DNA from: an uncultured Lactobacillus sp.
GTDB lineage: Bacteria > Bacillota > Bacilli > Lactobacillales > Lactobacillaceae
Reading direction: 5' to 3'
Assembly: GCF_944327175.1 (NCBI RefSeq)
Contig: NZ_CALVGT010000014.1
Span: 1-64,000 of the forward strand
DNA length: 64,000 nucleotides
Below, one piece after another: positions 32,648 through 42,206 of the stretch; position 1 is the stretch's first letter; every line of letters begins with the position of its first letter. The notes under the pieces are model-generated. The model ran no database searches and was not told the origin of the DNA. It worked only from the letters and a program-made list of their open reading frames with translations. The position numbers and the translations under genes are program-made.

Positions 32648-33475
32648 ATGCCAGAAATGCCGGAAGTAGAAACGGTCAGGCGGACCCTGACGCCTTTAGC
32701 GGCTGGCAAAACGATCAAGCGCGTTGACGTTTGGTATGACAAGATCATTGTCGGAGATGTGAAGTCTTTTCAACAGCAGCTGAAGGGGAAGACCATTGAA
32801 AAAATCGACCGCTATGGCAAGTACCTCCTCTTTCGCCTGGACGACTTGACCATCGTGTCCCACCTGCGCATGGAGGGCAAGTATCGGCTGACTACGGCGG
32901 ATGCGTCAAGAGAAAAGCACGAGCACCTGCAGTTCGTCTTTACCGATGGCAGTGCCTTGCGCTATGACGATGTCCGCAAGTTCGGCCGCCTGCAGCTGGT
33001 GGAAACGGGAACTGAGCGGATTGTCACCGGGATCAAGCACCTGGGCCCAGAAGCCTTAAGTCCGGAATTTACCGAGGACTATTTTGCCAAATCCTTGAAA
33101 AATAAGACCAAAAAGATCAAGAACCTGCTTTTAGACCAGACGGTGGTGGCTGGCCTTGGCAACATCTACGTTGACGAGGTCTTGTGGCAGGCCAAGATCA
33201 ACCCGGTAGCTGAGCCCAAGGATTTGACTAAACAGCAGGTTCAGAACCTGTATGAGGCAATTAATTCGACCATCAAAGAAGCTATCAAATTAGGCGGGAC
33301 AACCGTCCACTCCTTTTTAAACGCTGAAGGGCAGGCGGGTGGTTACCAAGACCGGCTGGAAGTCTACGGCCGGGCCGGAGAAGACTGCTTAAGATGCGGG
33401 GGAAAATTAGTCAAGATCAAGGTCAATGGGCGGGGGACCACTTATTGTCCAAACTGCCAGAGGCTCAAGTCATGA
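32648..33475 (+). CDS. mutM: Formamidopyrimidine-DNA glycosylase
   Basis: 275 aa. Removes oxidised purines such as 8-oxoguanine and nicks the abasic site. The start must be ATG 32648 because the catalytic Pro is residue 2 and the N-terminus reads MPEMPEVETVRRTL; GTG 32639 would bury it. LLLDQTVVAGLGNIYVDEVLW (helix-two-turn-helix region) and the C-terminal zinc finger CLRCGGK...YCPNC are intact. The stop overlaps coaE (ATGA). Confidence 0.96.
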   Translation: MPEMPEVETVRRTLTPLAAGKTIKRVDVWYDKIIVGDVKSFQQQLKGKTIEKIDRYGKYLLFRLDDLTIVSHLRMEGKYRLTTADASREKHEHLQFVFTDGSALRYDDVRKFGRLQLVETGTERIVTGIKHLGPEALSPEFTEDYFAKSLKNKTKKIKNLLLDQTVVAGLGNIYVDEVLWQAKINPVAEPKDLTKQQVQNLYEAINSTIKEAIKLGGTTVHSFLNAEGQAGGYQDRLEVYGRAGEDCLRCGGKLVKIKVNGRGTTYCPNCQRLKS

Positions 33476-34056
33476 CGCTTTTTTTAGGCCTAACCGGCGG
33501 AATTGCCACGGGCAAGTCGACCGCCAGCCGGATATTAAAAGAAATGGGCTGCCAGGTCATTGACAGCGACTTGATCGCCCACCAGCAAGCCGAAGTGGGC
33601 CAGATTTCCTGGCAAAGGATCTTAGAAGAATTCGGGCTGGACTTCTTCAATGAAGATAAGAGTCTTAACCGGAAAAAGCTGGGCCAGTATGTCTTTGCCA
33701 ATCCTGAGGCCTTAAGCAAATTGTCGGAAATTACCCAGGGCGAGGTCTTAAAAGAAGTTCAAAATCAGATGCAGGCCAGCCAGGCTTCTGTTTGCGTCAT
33801 CGATGTTCCCTTGCTTTTTGAGGCTGGATGGCAGGACTACTTTGACGCTGTCCTCTTGATCGCGGCCCCGGAAGAAGTGGAACTGGCCCGCTTGATGGCA
33901 CGAGACGATTTAAGCCAAGCAGAAGCAAAAAGGCGGATACAGGCCCAGCTGCCCTTAGGGGAAAAACGCCTGTTGGCTAGCTATGTCCTTGAAAATACTG
34001 GTACAATAGAAGAACTAAGAGACAAATTGAGCAATCTGCTGAAAACTATCGCGTGA
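33472..34056 (+). CDS. coaE: Dephospho-CoA kinase
   Basis: 194 aa. Last step of coenzyme A synthesis. FLGLTGGIATGKSTASRILKE is the P-loop; QVIDSDLIAHQ and VIDVPLLFEAGW are family signatures, and RLMARDDLSQAEAKRRIQAQ is the lid region. ATG 33472 overlaps the mutM stop by 4 nt; the longer frame from 33394 lies inside mutM. Confidence 0.95.
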   Translation: MTLFLGLTGGIATGKSTASRILKEMGCQVIDSDLIAHQQAEVGQISWQRILEEFGLDFFNEDKSLNRKKLGQYVFANPEALSKLSEITQGEVLKEVQNQMQASQASVCVIDVPLLFEAGWQDYFDAVLLIAAPEEVELARLMARDDLSQAEAKRRIQAQLPLGEKRLLASYVLENTGTIEELRDKLSNLLKTIA

Positions 34057-34069
34057 AAGGAGACCTACA

Positions 34070-34537
34070 ATGCTTTGTCCAAATTGCCATCAAAACGCCT
34101 CCCGGGTTATTGACTCTCGGCCGACTGACGAAGGGCGGACCATTCGCCGGCGGCGGGAATGCGAAAACTGCGGCTACCGCTTTACGACTTTTGAACGGGT
34201 GGAACAGTCACCCCTTTTGGTGATCAAGAACGACGGCACCAGAGAGGCCTTCAGCCGGGAAAAGATCTTGAACGGGGTGGCGGCTGCCTGCCAGAAGCGG
34301 CCGGTTACCAGTGAACAGCTCAACAAGCTGGTCGACAATGTTGAAAACCGGATCCGGGCTAAGGGAGTCAGCGAAATCTACTCCAAGGAAATCGGGGAAC
34401 TGGTCATGGACCAATTAGCCGACATCGACGACGTGGCCTACATCCGCTTTGCGTCCATCTACCGCCAGTTCACTGACATGTCCAGCTTCATGAAGACCAT
34501 GGAGGACATGATGGACCGGCACAGCAAGGCCAAGTAG
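34070..34537 (+). CDS. nrdR: Transcriptional repressor NrdR
   Basis: 155 aa. Zinc-ribbon plus ATP-cone repressor of ribonucleotide reductase genes. Zinc ligands CPNC and CENC lie in the first ~35 residues, and the ATP cone covers LLVIKNDGTREAFSREKILNG onward, ending in YIRFASIYRQF. AAAGGAG precedes ATG 34070. The gene order nrdR-dnaB-dnaI is conserved in Bacillota. Confidence 0.97.
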   Translation: MLCPNCHQNASRVIDSRPTDEGRTIRRRRECENCGYRFTTFERVEQSPLLVIKNDGTREAFSREKILNGVAAACQKRPVTSEQLNKLVDNVENRIRAKGVSEIYSKEIGELVMDQLADIDDVAYIRFASIYRQFTDMSSFMKTMEDMMDRHSKAK

Positions 34538-34540
34538 TCC

Positions 34541-35875
34541 ATGTACGAAAATTCCAATCCCCGCCTCAGGTACGTCGTTTTAAATGAGCTGACCGACCAG
34601 TCAGGGCAAGGGCAGGTCTTGATCAAGCTTTACCAGCCCTTGATCGGGGCTTTAGGGGTTGCCCTCTACCAGACCCTGGTCCAGGACTTTGATCCTTACC
34701 GGTCTTTGTCGGCTTCAAGTGCCCTGTACAGCCTGCAAGAGGACCTGGACTGCAGCCTCCGCCAGCTCTGGCAGGCCTTGCATAAACTGGAAGCCGTGGG
34801 GCTGCTCAAGACCTATGTCAGTCACAATCTCCGCTTGGGAGATATCTTGGCTTTTAAACTGCATGCTGTGCCAGATGCCAGTGAATTTTTTAACACTTCG
34901 CTTCTGGCCAGCCTCTTAAAAGAAAAAGTTGGCGGGGTCCGCTTTAGCCAGCTTTCCCGGGAATTTTCCAAGCAGGCCCAGGTCAAGGAGCGGCAGCTGG
35001 ACAACTTAGAAGAAGTTTCCGCTTCCTTTTTTGAAGTCTTCCGCCTGCCGGAAAATGAGGCCATCAATCCTTCGGAAGACGTCCAAAAGGCGGCTGAAGA
35101 AAATGCCAGCCAGAAGACGGAAGAAGCCCAGGTCAACTTAAAGCAGATCGACTGGCAGTATTTGAAAGACCGCTTCGCAACTTACCAGATCCCGGAAAGC
35201 GAGATCGACCGGCAAAAAGACGAAATCCGGTCCATCATGGAGCTTTACGGCTTAAGCGAGGAAGAGTTTATCAACGAAACCCTGCCAACCCTGCATGGCA
35301 GCTACCAGCTGGACGCCGCGGCAATTAGAAAGAGCCTCAACTATAACTATAAGGCTGACCACCGCCGCAAGCAGGTAATCAAGCGCCAGGAAGAAAAGCA
35401 GGACCGGCCGAGCGTGGACCAGCAAGACCAGCAGCTTTTAGACCTGGTGAAGAGCAAGTCCCCGGTCAACTTCCTGGATGACATGAAGCGGGAAAAGGGT
35501 GGCTTTACCACGGCCAGAGAGCGGCAGATCGTCTACGATTTGCGGGAAAATGTTGGCCTGGAAATGGACTTGATCAATGTTCTGGTCTACACCTGCCTCA
35601 ACTACCAGCCGGTTTTGACCCAGGATTTGGCCTACCGGATCGCCAACGACTGGCTGCAAAAGGGGATCACGACCCCGGAAGCTGCCATCAAGCACCTGCG
35701 CGACGGGAAGAAGCAGGCCCAGTCAGGGCAAAAGAAGAACTATCCGGCATATTCAGGCAGCCGGCGGCTTGAAAAGGGGACTGACTGGAACAAGAAGCAG
35801 TTTGTCCAGCCGGTCAACATTTCTGATGAGGACCTGCGGAAGATGCTGCAGGGGCCGGACAAGAAAGACAAGTAA
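34541..35875 (+). CDS. dnaB: Replication initiation and membrane attachment protein DnaB (Bacillota type)
   Basis: 444 aa. Not the helicase but the Gram-positive loader co-factor that works with DnaD and DnaI at oriC. An N-terminal winged-helix-like region (LIKLYQPLIGALGVALYQTL, DLDCSLRQLWQALHKLEAVGLL) is followed by a DnaB/DnaD DDBH2-like C-terminal segment (KGGFTTARERQIVYDLREN, LINVLVYTCLNYQ, IANDWLQKGI). Starts 4 nt after the nrdR stop. Confidence 0.92.
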   Translation: MYENSNPRLRYVVLNELTDQSGQGQVLIKLYQPLIGALGVALYQTLVQDFDPYRSLSASSALYSLQEDLDCSLRQLWQALHKLEAVGLLKTYVSHNLRLGDILAFKLHAVPDASEFFNTSLLASLLKEKVGGVRFSQLSREFSKQAQVKERQLDNLEEVSASFFEVFRLPENEAINPSEDVQKAAEENASQKTEEAQVNLKQIDWQYLKDRFATYQIPESEIDRQKDEIRSIMELYGLSEEEFINETLPTLHGSYQLDAAAIRKSLNYNYKADHRRKQVIKRQEEKQDRPSVDQQDQQLLDLVKSKSPVNFLDDMKREKGGFTTARERQIVYDLRENVGLEMDLINVLVYTCLNYQPVLTQDLAYRIANDWLQKGITTPEAAIKHLRDGKKQAQSGQKKNYPAYSGSRRLEKGTDWNKKQFVQPVNISDEDLRKMLQGPDKKDK

Positions 35876-35885
35876 GGGTGATTAG

Positions 35886-36809
35886 ATGAGAGCAATTGGC
35901 GACATGTTGAGTGACGCGGCTAAGGCCGCGGCAGCCAAGAACAGGCAGGATTTTTCAGCGGAATCATTTGAAAAGATAAAAAAGCAGGTTTTCGCTGACC
36001 CTGACGTCCAGGCCTTTCTGACGGCCCACCAGGACCATCTGACCAAGGAGAGCGTGGACGCCAGTTTTGCCAGCCTCTATGAATACTACCAGCAAAAAGA
36101 TGGCCATGACAAGGTGATCAGCGGCTACTTGCCCCAGCTTTTCATAGAGGGCCCTTTAATCGGGATCCGTTACCAGGCTAGCCAGGACAAGCAGCGCCGG
36201 GACAAAGAAGCAGCAGCCAAGCGGCGGATTGAGTTGATTGACCTGCCGGAGAAATTGCGCCGGGTTAAGCTGGATGACTTGGACATGGCCGATGACCGCA
36301 AGCAGGCCCTGTTTGAAGTGGGGGCCTTTTTGCAGGCTTACCAGAGCAATCCACATGCCAAGGGCCTCTATTTAAGCGGTGACTTTGGGGTTGGGAAGAC
36401 CTACATTTTGGCAGGCCTGGCCAACCGGGTAGCGGAAATGGGCGGCAGGGTGATCTTTTTGCATATGCCCACCTTTATCGCGGGGTTGTCCAGTCATTTT
36501 GGCGACAACAGCCTGCAGGCGGAAATCCAGCGCCTGGCAGCTTGCGATGTCTTGATTTTGGACGATATCGGGGCTGAGACCCTCAGTCCCTGGTCAAGAG
36601 ACGACGTTTTAGGCGTAATTCTCCAGGCCCGGATGGACAATGACCTGCCGACCTTCTTCAGTTCCAACTTTGACATGAAGACACTGGAGAGCCACTTCAG
36701 CGCGACCAAGAACGCGGATGACCCGGTTAAGGCGGCCCGGCTGATGCAAAGAGTCCGCTATTTGGCTAAAGAAGTTGTGGTTTACGGGAACAACCGCCGC
36801 CTGCCTTAG
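35886..36809 (+). CDS. dnaI: Primosomal helicase loader DnaI
   Basis: 307 aa. AAA+ ATPase that loads the replicative helicase. The N-terminal helicase-binding domain (about 1-100) precedes an AAA+ core with Walker A LSGDFGVGKTYILAGLAN, Walker B VLILDDIGAETLSPWSRDD and sensor region FFSSNFDMKTLESHF. Last gene of the replication block; after it the chromosome is interrupted by an insertion before thrS. Confidence 0.95.
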   Translation: MRAIGDMLSDAAKAAAAKNRQDFSAESFEKIKKQVFADPDVQAFLTAHQDHLTKESVDASFASLYEYYQQKDGHDKVISGYLPQLFIEGPLIGIRYQASQDKQRRDKEAAAKRRIELIDLPEKLRRVKLDDLDMADDRKQALFEVGAFLQAYQSNPHAKGLYLSGDFGVGKTYILAGLANRVAEMGGRVIFLHMPTFIAGLSSHFGDNSLQAEIQRLAACDVLILDDIGAETLSPWSRDDVLGVILQARMDNDLPTFFSSNFDMKTLESHFSATKNADDPVKAARLMQRVRYLAKEVVVYGNNRRLP

Positions 36810-36817
36810 ATTTTTTG

Positions 36818-36838
36818 AAAAAAGTGGCAAAAAAGCCT
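36818..36838 (+). repeat. 21-bp direct repeat, left copy (possible target-site duplication)
   Basis: A6-GTGGC-A6-GCCT, identical to 38927-38947. The right copy merges with the thrS promoter; the left copy lies 8 nt after the dnaI stop codon. Together they bound a 2.09-kb insertion. Confidence 0.7.
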
Positions 36839-36878
36839 GTCAATAACTTAGGATAATGTCCTAAAATTTGTTAATTAT

Positions 36879-36906
36879 TAGCGGAGATTTCGCTCCGCTA
36901 TTTTTA
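36879..36906 (+). terminator. Rho-independent terminator
   Basis: AGCGGAG-ATTT-CGCTCCGCT-type hairpin (36880-36899) followed by ATTTTT, oriented to end transcription arriving from dnaI. It overlaps the left edge of the IS remnant. Confidence 0.65.
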
Positions 36907-38070
36907 TGCATATTGATGATATTTGTGTCTTCTTTCTTGTTGTTTCAAGAACGATTCGCGCTTCCATGGATGCGACATCGGTGGAATGTATTTCTTTTTA
37001 GCCCTTTTCTTCTTAGGCTGCTTATCTAGCTCTGGCGACGTTGGGGCATGCTTATGGATTTCTTTGAGCTGATAGACGCGCTCGTCTACGGTGACTAATA
37101 GCTGCCTATCCAAAGCTTCGATTACTAGACATTTAGTGCCTTTCATAAAGCAGACTAGCCTGCCATATTCATCTGCAGCCTGATAGAGCTGGTTCTTAAA
37201 CGAAATGGCCGAGCCGCTGTCGAATACTCGGCTAGACAAAAAGGCTAAAGTATAATTGATTTCGCGGTCACTCGGTACCTTTTCAAAGGCAGACCAGGCC
37301 TTGCGCGGCTCCTGCCCAAATTTCCGGTTGAAATCGGGCACGAACGTCTCTCGCAGATATTGATTGGCCTCTTCAATGGTGTCGATTCCTGCCAGTTTCA
37401 ATTCGGGCTTAAGCCTGCTTTGAACCGTTTGATTGGCTCCGTCAACCATGCCCTTGGCTTGAGAGACGCTGGTAGTTTTAAGCCCTACGCCTAGAATCCT
37501 GCAGGCATAGCCGAATTGAGTCAAGACGTCTTTGTGTTCAGCTTTGGTCTTGGCTGTTTCATAATTGAATACCGTCCGATTGTCCGTTCTAAAGCACAAG
37601 GGAATGCCGTAGTGCTTGAGAATCTGTTCAAAAACGTGATAATAGCCATTGAGCGTTTCCTGCCAGTCAAAGTAGGCGCCAACGATTAGGCCGGTAGCGT
37701 TGTCGATTGCCAAGCCTTTTTGCTTCCAAACCAGACGATATCTGAAGCATCTATTTGAGAAGTACTTGCATCTTTCATGGCGAGGATGAGCGTCTTCTAA
37801 GGCCAGCTGGTGGCTAGCGGAGCTTCAATGTCTTTCTTGCTTTGCTTAGGGTGGGATAGATGCCACTTCTTTTTAGCTAAAGAACGCTTGTTTTTCTTCC
37901 ATGGCTTGGGAGATAGAATGTCTTGTGCTTTAAGCAGGCCATAGACTTTAGAGTAGGACACGGAGATGTTCTCGAATCGATCCAGCAGCTCCACAAAATG
38001 TTTTAAATTGCAGTCTTGATATTTAGTGAGATATAAGGTTACAATTTTAAATCAAGTTTGCTGTCTCTGG
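36904..38070 (-). pseudogene. IS1202-like (ISNCY/DDE) transposase, broken
   Basis: A transposase in at least two frames. The N-terminal part (from about 38070 down to ~37797) reads TKYQDCNLKHFVELLDRFEN, then SYSKVYGLLKAQDILSPKP, and lacks a proper start. After a frameshift the catalytic core (37713-36904) continues with DNATGLIVGAYFDWQETLNGY, FRTDNRTVF, FNRKFGQEPRKAW and YQLKEIHKHAP. The DDE acidic motifs DN and TDN are visible; the first Asp region is lost at the break. The pattern is that of IS1202-related elements, known for unusually long target duplications. Inactive unless frameshifting restores it. Confidence 0.72.
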
Positions 38071-38133
38071 TAACATTCAATATTACATGTTAGATTTTGG
38101 ACATCAAACACTTAGAAAAAGAGGATTATTTAG

Positions 38134-38568
38134 ATGAGCAAAAATTCTGATGGACTTTTACTAATACCATATTTTCCAAATGAAGAACAGGCTCTTAAAT
38201 GGTACCAAGATCCTAAAATTTGTAAACAGGTAGATAATGTTGATACCGTTTATGATTTAGCTAAATTACGTCGAATGTACGAATATTTGTCAGTACATGG
38301 ATGGTGCTACTACATTCAATATCAGAGGAAACTAATTGGTGATTGTACTTTGTTAAAAGACGGTGAAATATCAATCGTGATTTGCAAAGATTATCAAAAC
38401 CTACATCTTGGTGGAGAATGTGTCGACAAATTGCTGCAACTCGCAAGAGAACAGAAAATGATGCAGGTGAAAGCTCACATTTACAGCTTTAATATTCAGA
38501 GTAGAAAGATGTTCACTAGAATGGGATTCAAAGAACAAGAACCAGAATGGTTTTACTATAATTTATAG
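38134..38568 (+). CDS. GNAT-family N-acetyltransferase
   Basis: 144 aa. Acetyl-CoA-dependent acetyltransferase fold: IGDCTLLKDGEISIVI (beta strands), NLHLGGECVDKLLQLAREQ at the pyrophosphate-binding position, and YSFNIQSRKMFTRMGFKE near the C-terminus. Substrate unknown. Much more AT-rich than the surrounding genes, with codons such as AAA, TTA and ATA, so it was acquired horizontally. AAAGAGGATT precedes ATG 38134. It lies behind the IS1202-like remnant and inside the 21-bp direct repeats, so it may be cargo of that insertion. Confidence 0.72.
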   Translation: MSKNSDGLLLIPYFPNEEQALKWYQDPKICKQVDNVDTVYDLAKLRRMYEYLSVHGWCYYIQYQRKLIGDCTLLKDGEISIVICKDYQNLHLGGECVDKLLQLAREQKMMQVKAHIYSFNIQSRKMFTRMGFKEQEPEWFYYNL

Positions 38569-38926
38569 AAAAAACATGCATAGTATGACGTCCTCTATAG
38601 TAATGATCATTATTTATGTGATGTGGGATAGGTACACATATTAGAAGGTCGAATAATTATGTTTATTTTTAGTATAAACGGTATTGATCTTTGTAAATCT
38701 TTTTATCAGTTTAACTTGCTGATAACACAATAGTGGGTGGTTAAGATGGAAATTTTTAGCAAGAAAGATTATTAAGCATTATCTGAGATACAATTTCTAA
38801 AAGATCAAGTGATTTTCAGATGGAAAAGTTAGTTTATAAAACATCATAAGAAACCAAAGAAACTTGATACAATAGGAATTGTAAAAATGAAACTTAGTTT
38901 TAAAATGACTGATTGCAAATAAAAAT
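38569..38926. other. AT-rich non-coding stretch at the right end of the insertion
   Basis: About 360 bp with no gene I can support; short frames such as MEIFSKKDY have no context. Strongly AT-rich, like the adjacent GNAT gene. It ends at the right 21-bp repeat. Confidence 0.6.
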
Positions 38927-38947
38927 AAAAAAGTGGCAAAAAAGCCT
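38927..38947 (+). repeat. 21-bp direct repeat, right copy
   Basis: Identical to 36818-36838. The last T begins the TTGTCT -35 box of the thrS promoter. Confidence 0.7.
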
Positions 38948-38974
38948 TGTCTTATTTGGACAAGGGGGTATAAT
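38947..38974 (+). promoter_or_regulatory. Promoter of the thrS T-box transcript
   Basis: TTGTCT (38947-38952) and TATAAT (38969-38974), spacing 16 bp, directly upstream of the T-box leader. Confidence 0.65.
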
Positions 38975-38980
38975 CGAAAA

Positions 38981-39200
38981 GTAAATAGAAGACATGATTC
39001 CTTCCGCTTCAGAGAGAGGGGCCCAGTTCTGAAAGCTCCCATTTGGGAGGAACCCCACCTTCTATGACCCCAAAAGATAAATGACAAGGTTGGACGCCGT
39101 TATCAGTCCAATAAGAGAGGCCTTTTAGGCTTGAATTTTGGGTGGAACCACGATGATTAATCGTCCCGAGCACGTGTATTTGTGCTCGGGACTTTTTTGT
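38981..39200 (+). promoter_or_regulatory. T-box riboswitch of thrS (Thr)
   Basis: The T-box sequence GGGTGGAACCACG lies at 39140-39152; stem I is closed by ATAGAAG/CTTCTAT with a specifier region GGAACCCCACC offering ACC (Thr) codons. The terminator GTCCCGAGCAC/GTGCTCGGGAC (39164-39193) with a T run can alternatively pair with the T-box to form the antiterminator. Uncharged tRNA-Thr would switch thrS on. Confidence 0.92.
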
Positions 39201-39219
39201 TTTTGGAGGATTTAAACCA

Positions 39220-41151
39220 ATGAGTTTTGCTTTGACTCTGCCAGATGGCTCAAAGAAAGAATTTGACGCAGCTGTTTCCGTTGCTGACCTTGCTTCCAGC
39301 ATCTCAACTTCCCTGGCTAAGAACGCCGTTGCCGGCAAGGTTGACGGGGAAATCAAGCCCCTTGACTTCCAGCTGGACGCTGACCATGAAGTAGCCATTT
39401 TGACCAACAAGGATGCTGAAGGCTTGAGCGTCTTACGGGCAACTGTTGCCTTCGTTTTGGAAGCCTTGGTTAAGGACAAGTACCCGGAAATCAAGCTGGG
39501 CCAGGCTGAAGTTTCAGAAGACGGCTTCTTCATCGAAACTGACAAGGAAGACCAAATCAAGGTTACTGAATTGCCGGACCTGGAAAAGGCCCTGCAAAAG
39601 GCTATCAAGAACGGCGAAGCCATTGAACATGTACAAGTAGCTAAGAGCGAACTGGCTGAAGCCTTCAAGGACGACCCATACAAGAGCGAACTTTTGGCTA
39701 AGGAAGGCGACGTAGTTGACGCCTACAAGCTGGGTGACTTCGTTGACTTTGGCTTTAGCGCCCTTTTGCCAAACACTGGCAAGATCAAGAAGTTCAAGCT
39801 TTTGTCAGTAGCTGGTGCCTACTGGAAGGGCAAGAGCTCAAACCCAATGCTGCAAAGAATCTTCGGGACGGCCTTCTTCAAGGAAGCTGACCTGGAAGCT
39901 GACCTTAAGCGGCGGGAAGAAATCAAGGAAAGAGACCACCGGACTATTGGCCGGGACCTGGACCTCTTCTTCGTTGACCCTAAGGTTGGGGCGGGTTTGC
40001 CATACTGGATGCCAAAGGGTGCCACTATCCGCCGGATCATTGAACGCTACATCGTGGACAAGGAAGTTGCCGCCGGCTACCAACACGTTTACACTCCAGT
40101 TTTGATGAACCTGGATGCCTACAAGACTTCTGGCCACTGGGCTCACTACCGGGAAGACATGTTCCCGCCAATGGACATGGGTGAAGGCGAAATGCTGGAA
40201 TTGCGGCCAATGAACTGCCCATCCCACATCCAAATCTACAAGCACCACATCCGGTCCTACCGGGAACTGCCAATCCGGATTGCTGAACTGGGGATGATGC
40301 ACCGCTACGAAAAGTCTGGTGCCTTGTCAGGTCTGCAACGTGTCCGGGAAATGACTCTGAACGACGGTCACACTTTTGTAGCTCTGGACCAAGTTCAAGA
40401 AGAATTTGCCAGAACTTTGCAAATCATCATGGACGTTTACCACGACTTCGACATCAATGACTACTACTTCCGTCTTTCATACCGGGATCCAAAGAACACT
40501 GACAAGTACTTTGCCAACGATGAAATGTGGGAAAGAAGCCAAAGCATGCTGAAGGCGGCCATGGACGACATGGGCCTGGACTACGTTGAAGCTGAAGGTG
40601 AAGCTGCCTTCTACGGTCCAAAGCTGGACATCCAAACCAAGACTGCTTTGGGCAACGACGAAACCATGTCAACTATCCAACTGGACTTCATGCTGCCAGA
40701 ACGCTTTGAACTGTCATACATCGGTGCTGACGGCGAAGAACACCGTCCAGTTATGATCCACCGCGGGATCGTCGGCACTATGGAACGCTTCATCGCTTAC
40801 CTGACTGAAATCTACAAGGGTGCCTTCCCAACTTGGCTGGCTCCTGTTCAAGCTGAAATCATTCCAGTTAACCTGGACGCTCACTCAGACTACGCTAAGA
40901 AGGTTCGCGACGAACTGGTAGCCAAGGGCTTCAGAGCTGAAATCGACTTCAGAAATGAAAAACTGGGCTACAAGATCCGTGAATCACAAACCCAAAAGGT
41001 ACCTTATACTTTGGTTCTTGGGGATGAAGAAATGAACGCCGGCACGGTTAACGTTCGTCCTTACGGGACTGAAGAACAAAACTCCGAAAGCTTGGCTGAA
41101 TTCATGGACAAGCTGAGCAAGGACGTGGCCAACTACTCCCGCGAAGACTAA
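39220..41151 (+). CDS. thrS: Threonyl-tRNA synthetase
   Basis: 643 aa, class II synthetase with N-terminal TGS domain ([19 protein letters not shown]), editing domain, catalytic motifs (motif 2 region [15 protein letters not shown], then [20 protein letters not shown]; motif 3 [18 protein letters not shown]) and a C-terminal anticodon-binding domain ([19 protein letters not shown]). Strong codon bias suggests high expression. Regulated by the preceding T-box. Confidence 0.98.
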   Translation: MSFALTLPDGSKKEFDAAVSVADLASSISTSLAKNAVAGKVDGEIKPLDFQLDADHEVAILTNKDAEGLSVLRATVAFVLEALVKDKYPEIKLGQAEVSEDGFFIETDKEDQIKVTELPDLEKALQKAIKNGEAIEHVQVAKSELAEAFKDDPYKSELLAKEGDVVDAYKLGDFVDFGFSALLPNTGKIKKFKLLSVAGAYWKGKSSNPMLQRIFGTAFFKEADLEADLKRREEIKERDHRTIGRDLDLFFVDPKVGAGLPYWMPKGATIRRIIERYIVDKEVAAGYQHVYTPVLMNLDAYKTSGHWAHYREDMFPPMDMGEGEMLELRPMNCPSHIQIYKHHIRSYRELPIRIAELGMMHRYEKSGALSGLQRVREMTLNDGHTFVALDQVQEEFARTLQIIMDVYHDFDINDYYFRLSYRDPKNTDKYFANDEMWERSQSMLKAAMDDMGLDYVEAEGEAAFYGPKLDIQTKTALGNDETMSTIQLDFMLPERFELSYIGADGEEHRPVMIHRGIVGTMERFIAYLTEIYKGAFPTWLAPVQAEIIPVNLDAHSDYAKKVRDELVAKGFRAEIDFRNEKLGYKIRESQTQKVPYTLVLGDEEMNAGTVNVRPYGTEEQNSESLAEFMDKLSKDVANYSRED

Positions 41152-41185
41152 TTCCTTCCCTATAAAATTGAACCCTTTCTGACAT

Positions 41186-41227
41186 AAAAAACATCTCGTC
41201 TCAACTCCGAGGCGGGATGTTTTTGTG
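41186..41227. terminator. Rho-independent terminator after thrS
   Basis: ACATCTCGTCTC (41191-41202) pairs with GAGGCGGGATGT (41209-41220), followed by TTTTTG and preceded by A6. Confidence 0.85.
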
Positions 41228-41360
41228 TATACAAGGAAATATTTCAGATGAAAGATTGACAAAAGCGAATGGAAGGTTTCCTTGATTAGTATGGTTAAAT
41301 ATGATAGTTTCAAAAGAAAGTAAGTTAAAAGAGATGAGAAAAGAGGGGGAAGAAGGAAAT

Positions 41361-41615
41361 ATGAAGCAGATTGTTGTGAAAGTTCTTGCGAATACGTTGA
41401 TTATGTTCATTTTGGCTTATGTTGTTGATCATTTGACTCACCACAATGGCAACTATTGGAACATTATTCCGATATCATTGGCAGGCTTAGGCAGTTATGA
41501 GCTTTTGCGGAGTGATTCAGTCTCTGACAGAGTCAAAAAGATTATCAATTGGATCACATTTGCAGCTGGAGTTATCTTGACGGCAATTCTTATATACATC
41601 AGCTTGATGGAATAA
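41361..41615 (+). CDS. Small membrane protein, unknown function
   Basis: 84 aa from ATG 41361 (GAAGGA at 41352-41357). Three hydrophobic segments: VLANTLIMFILAYVVDHL, IIPISLAGLGSYELL and ITFAAGVILTAILIYISL, separated by a His/Asn-rich turn and a short basic loop. A longer start at 41301 is possible but adds only charged residues ahead of a ribosome site. Somewhat AT-rich and not recognised. It interrupts the usual thrS-infC spacing together with the next gene. Confidence 0.6.
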   Translation: MKQIVVKVLANTLIMFILAYVVDHLTHHNGNYWNIIPISLAGLGSYELLRSDSVSDRVKKIINWITFAAGVILTAILIYISLME

Positions 41616-41686
41616 TATCTAACATATACCTACTGCTAGAACATTAGCCTTTTGGATTAGACAAGCATTGGAGTTCGTGGTATAAA

Positions 41687-42001
41687 ATGTCAGAAGAAAA
41701 TGAATTGGACTATCAACTGTATTTGATCAAATCAGTTTTAGCAGACTGCATTGACAAGCTTGACATGCCTAAAAATCGTGCAGCATTTTTGCTCTATTAC
41801 GAGATCAGCGCTGATGATGCTCATGAGATCGATAAACTGTTTGCAGAGATATCACTCAAGGATGAAGTGATTAGTTTTGCCGACTTCCAAGAGAAGCTGT
41901 ATGAAAGATTGAGCCTGTCTTTGGCAGAGAAAGTCGTTAAAGAAATGCTCCAAGCATACAAGGAATACTTTCCTGTTGCGATTGGCAAAATTAAGCTTTA
42001 A
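41687..42001 (+). CDS. Hypothetical acidic helical protein (possibly DUF1878/YhaI-like)
   Basis: 104 aa, helical, acidic, without signal or membrane segment: LYLIKSVLADCIDKLD, FLLYYEISADDAHEIDKLFA, ISFADFQEKLYERLS. The arrangement resembles DUF1878 proteins such as B. subtilis YhaI, but similarity is faint and no function is known. The ribosome site before ATG 41687 is weak. Confidence 0.55.
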   Translation: MSEENELDYQLYLIKSVLADCIDKLDMPKNRAAFLLYYEISADDAHEIDKLFAEISLKDEVISFADFQEKLYERLSLSLAEKVVKEMLQAYKEYFPVAIGKIKL

Positions 42002-42054
42002 GCAATCAGGCTGAAAGTGAAATTAGCCCTTGACGGGCAATCATAGACCTAGTA

Positions 42055-42175
42055 CAATAGTAGAAGTTGAGAACAAGAAGAAGCCCCCGCTTCTCGCCTA
42101 AGTTATTTAACCTCTGGGCAAATCGATATTTTCTGTTGATTTTAAAGGCGGGTGCAATATGCCCGCTTTTTTCTT
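42055..42175 (+). promoter_or_regulatory. L20-type leader upstream of infC
   Basis: Following a TACAAT -10 (42053-42058) the transcript carries GAAGC/GCTTC-type pairing with the loop around CCCCC, then a terminator GCGGGTGCAATATGCCCGC (42148-42166) with TTTTTTC. This position and layout match the Bacillota L20 leader, where excess ribosomal protein L20 promotes termination ahead of infC-rpmI-rplT. Confidence 0.65.
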
Positions 42176-42206
42176 GTCCTCGAAATTAACATGGAGGTGA
42201 ACAGTT

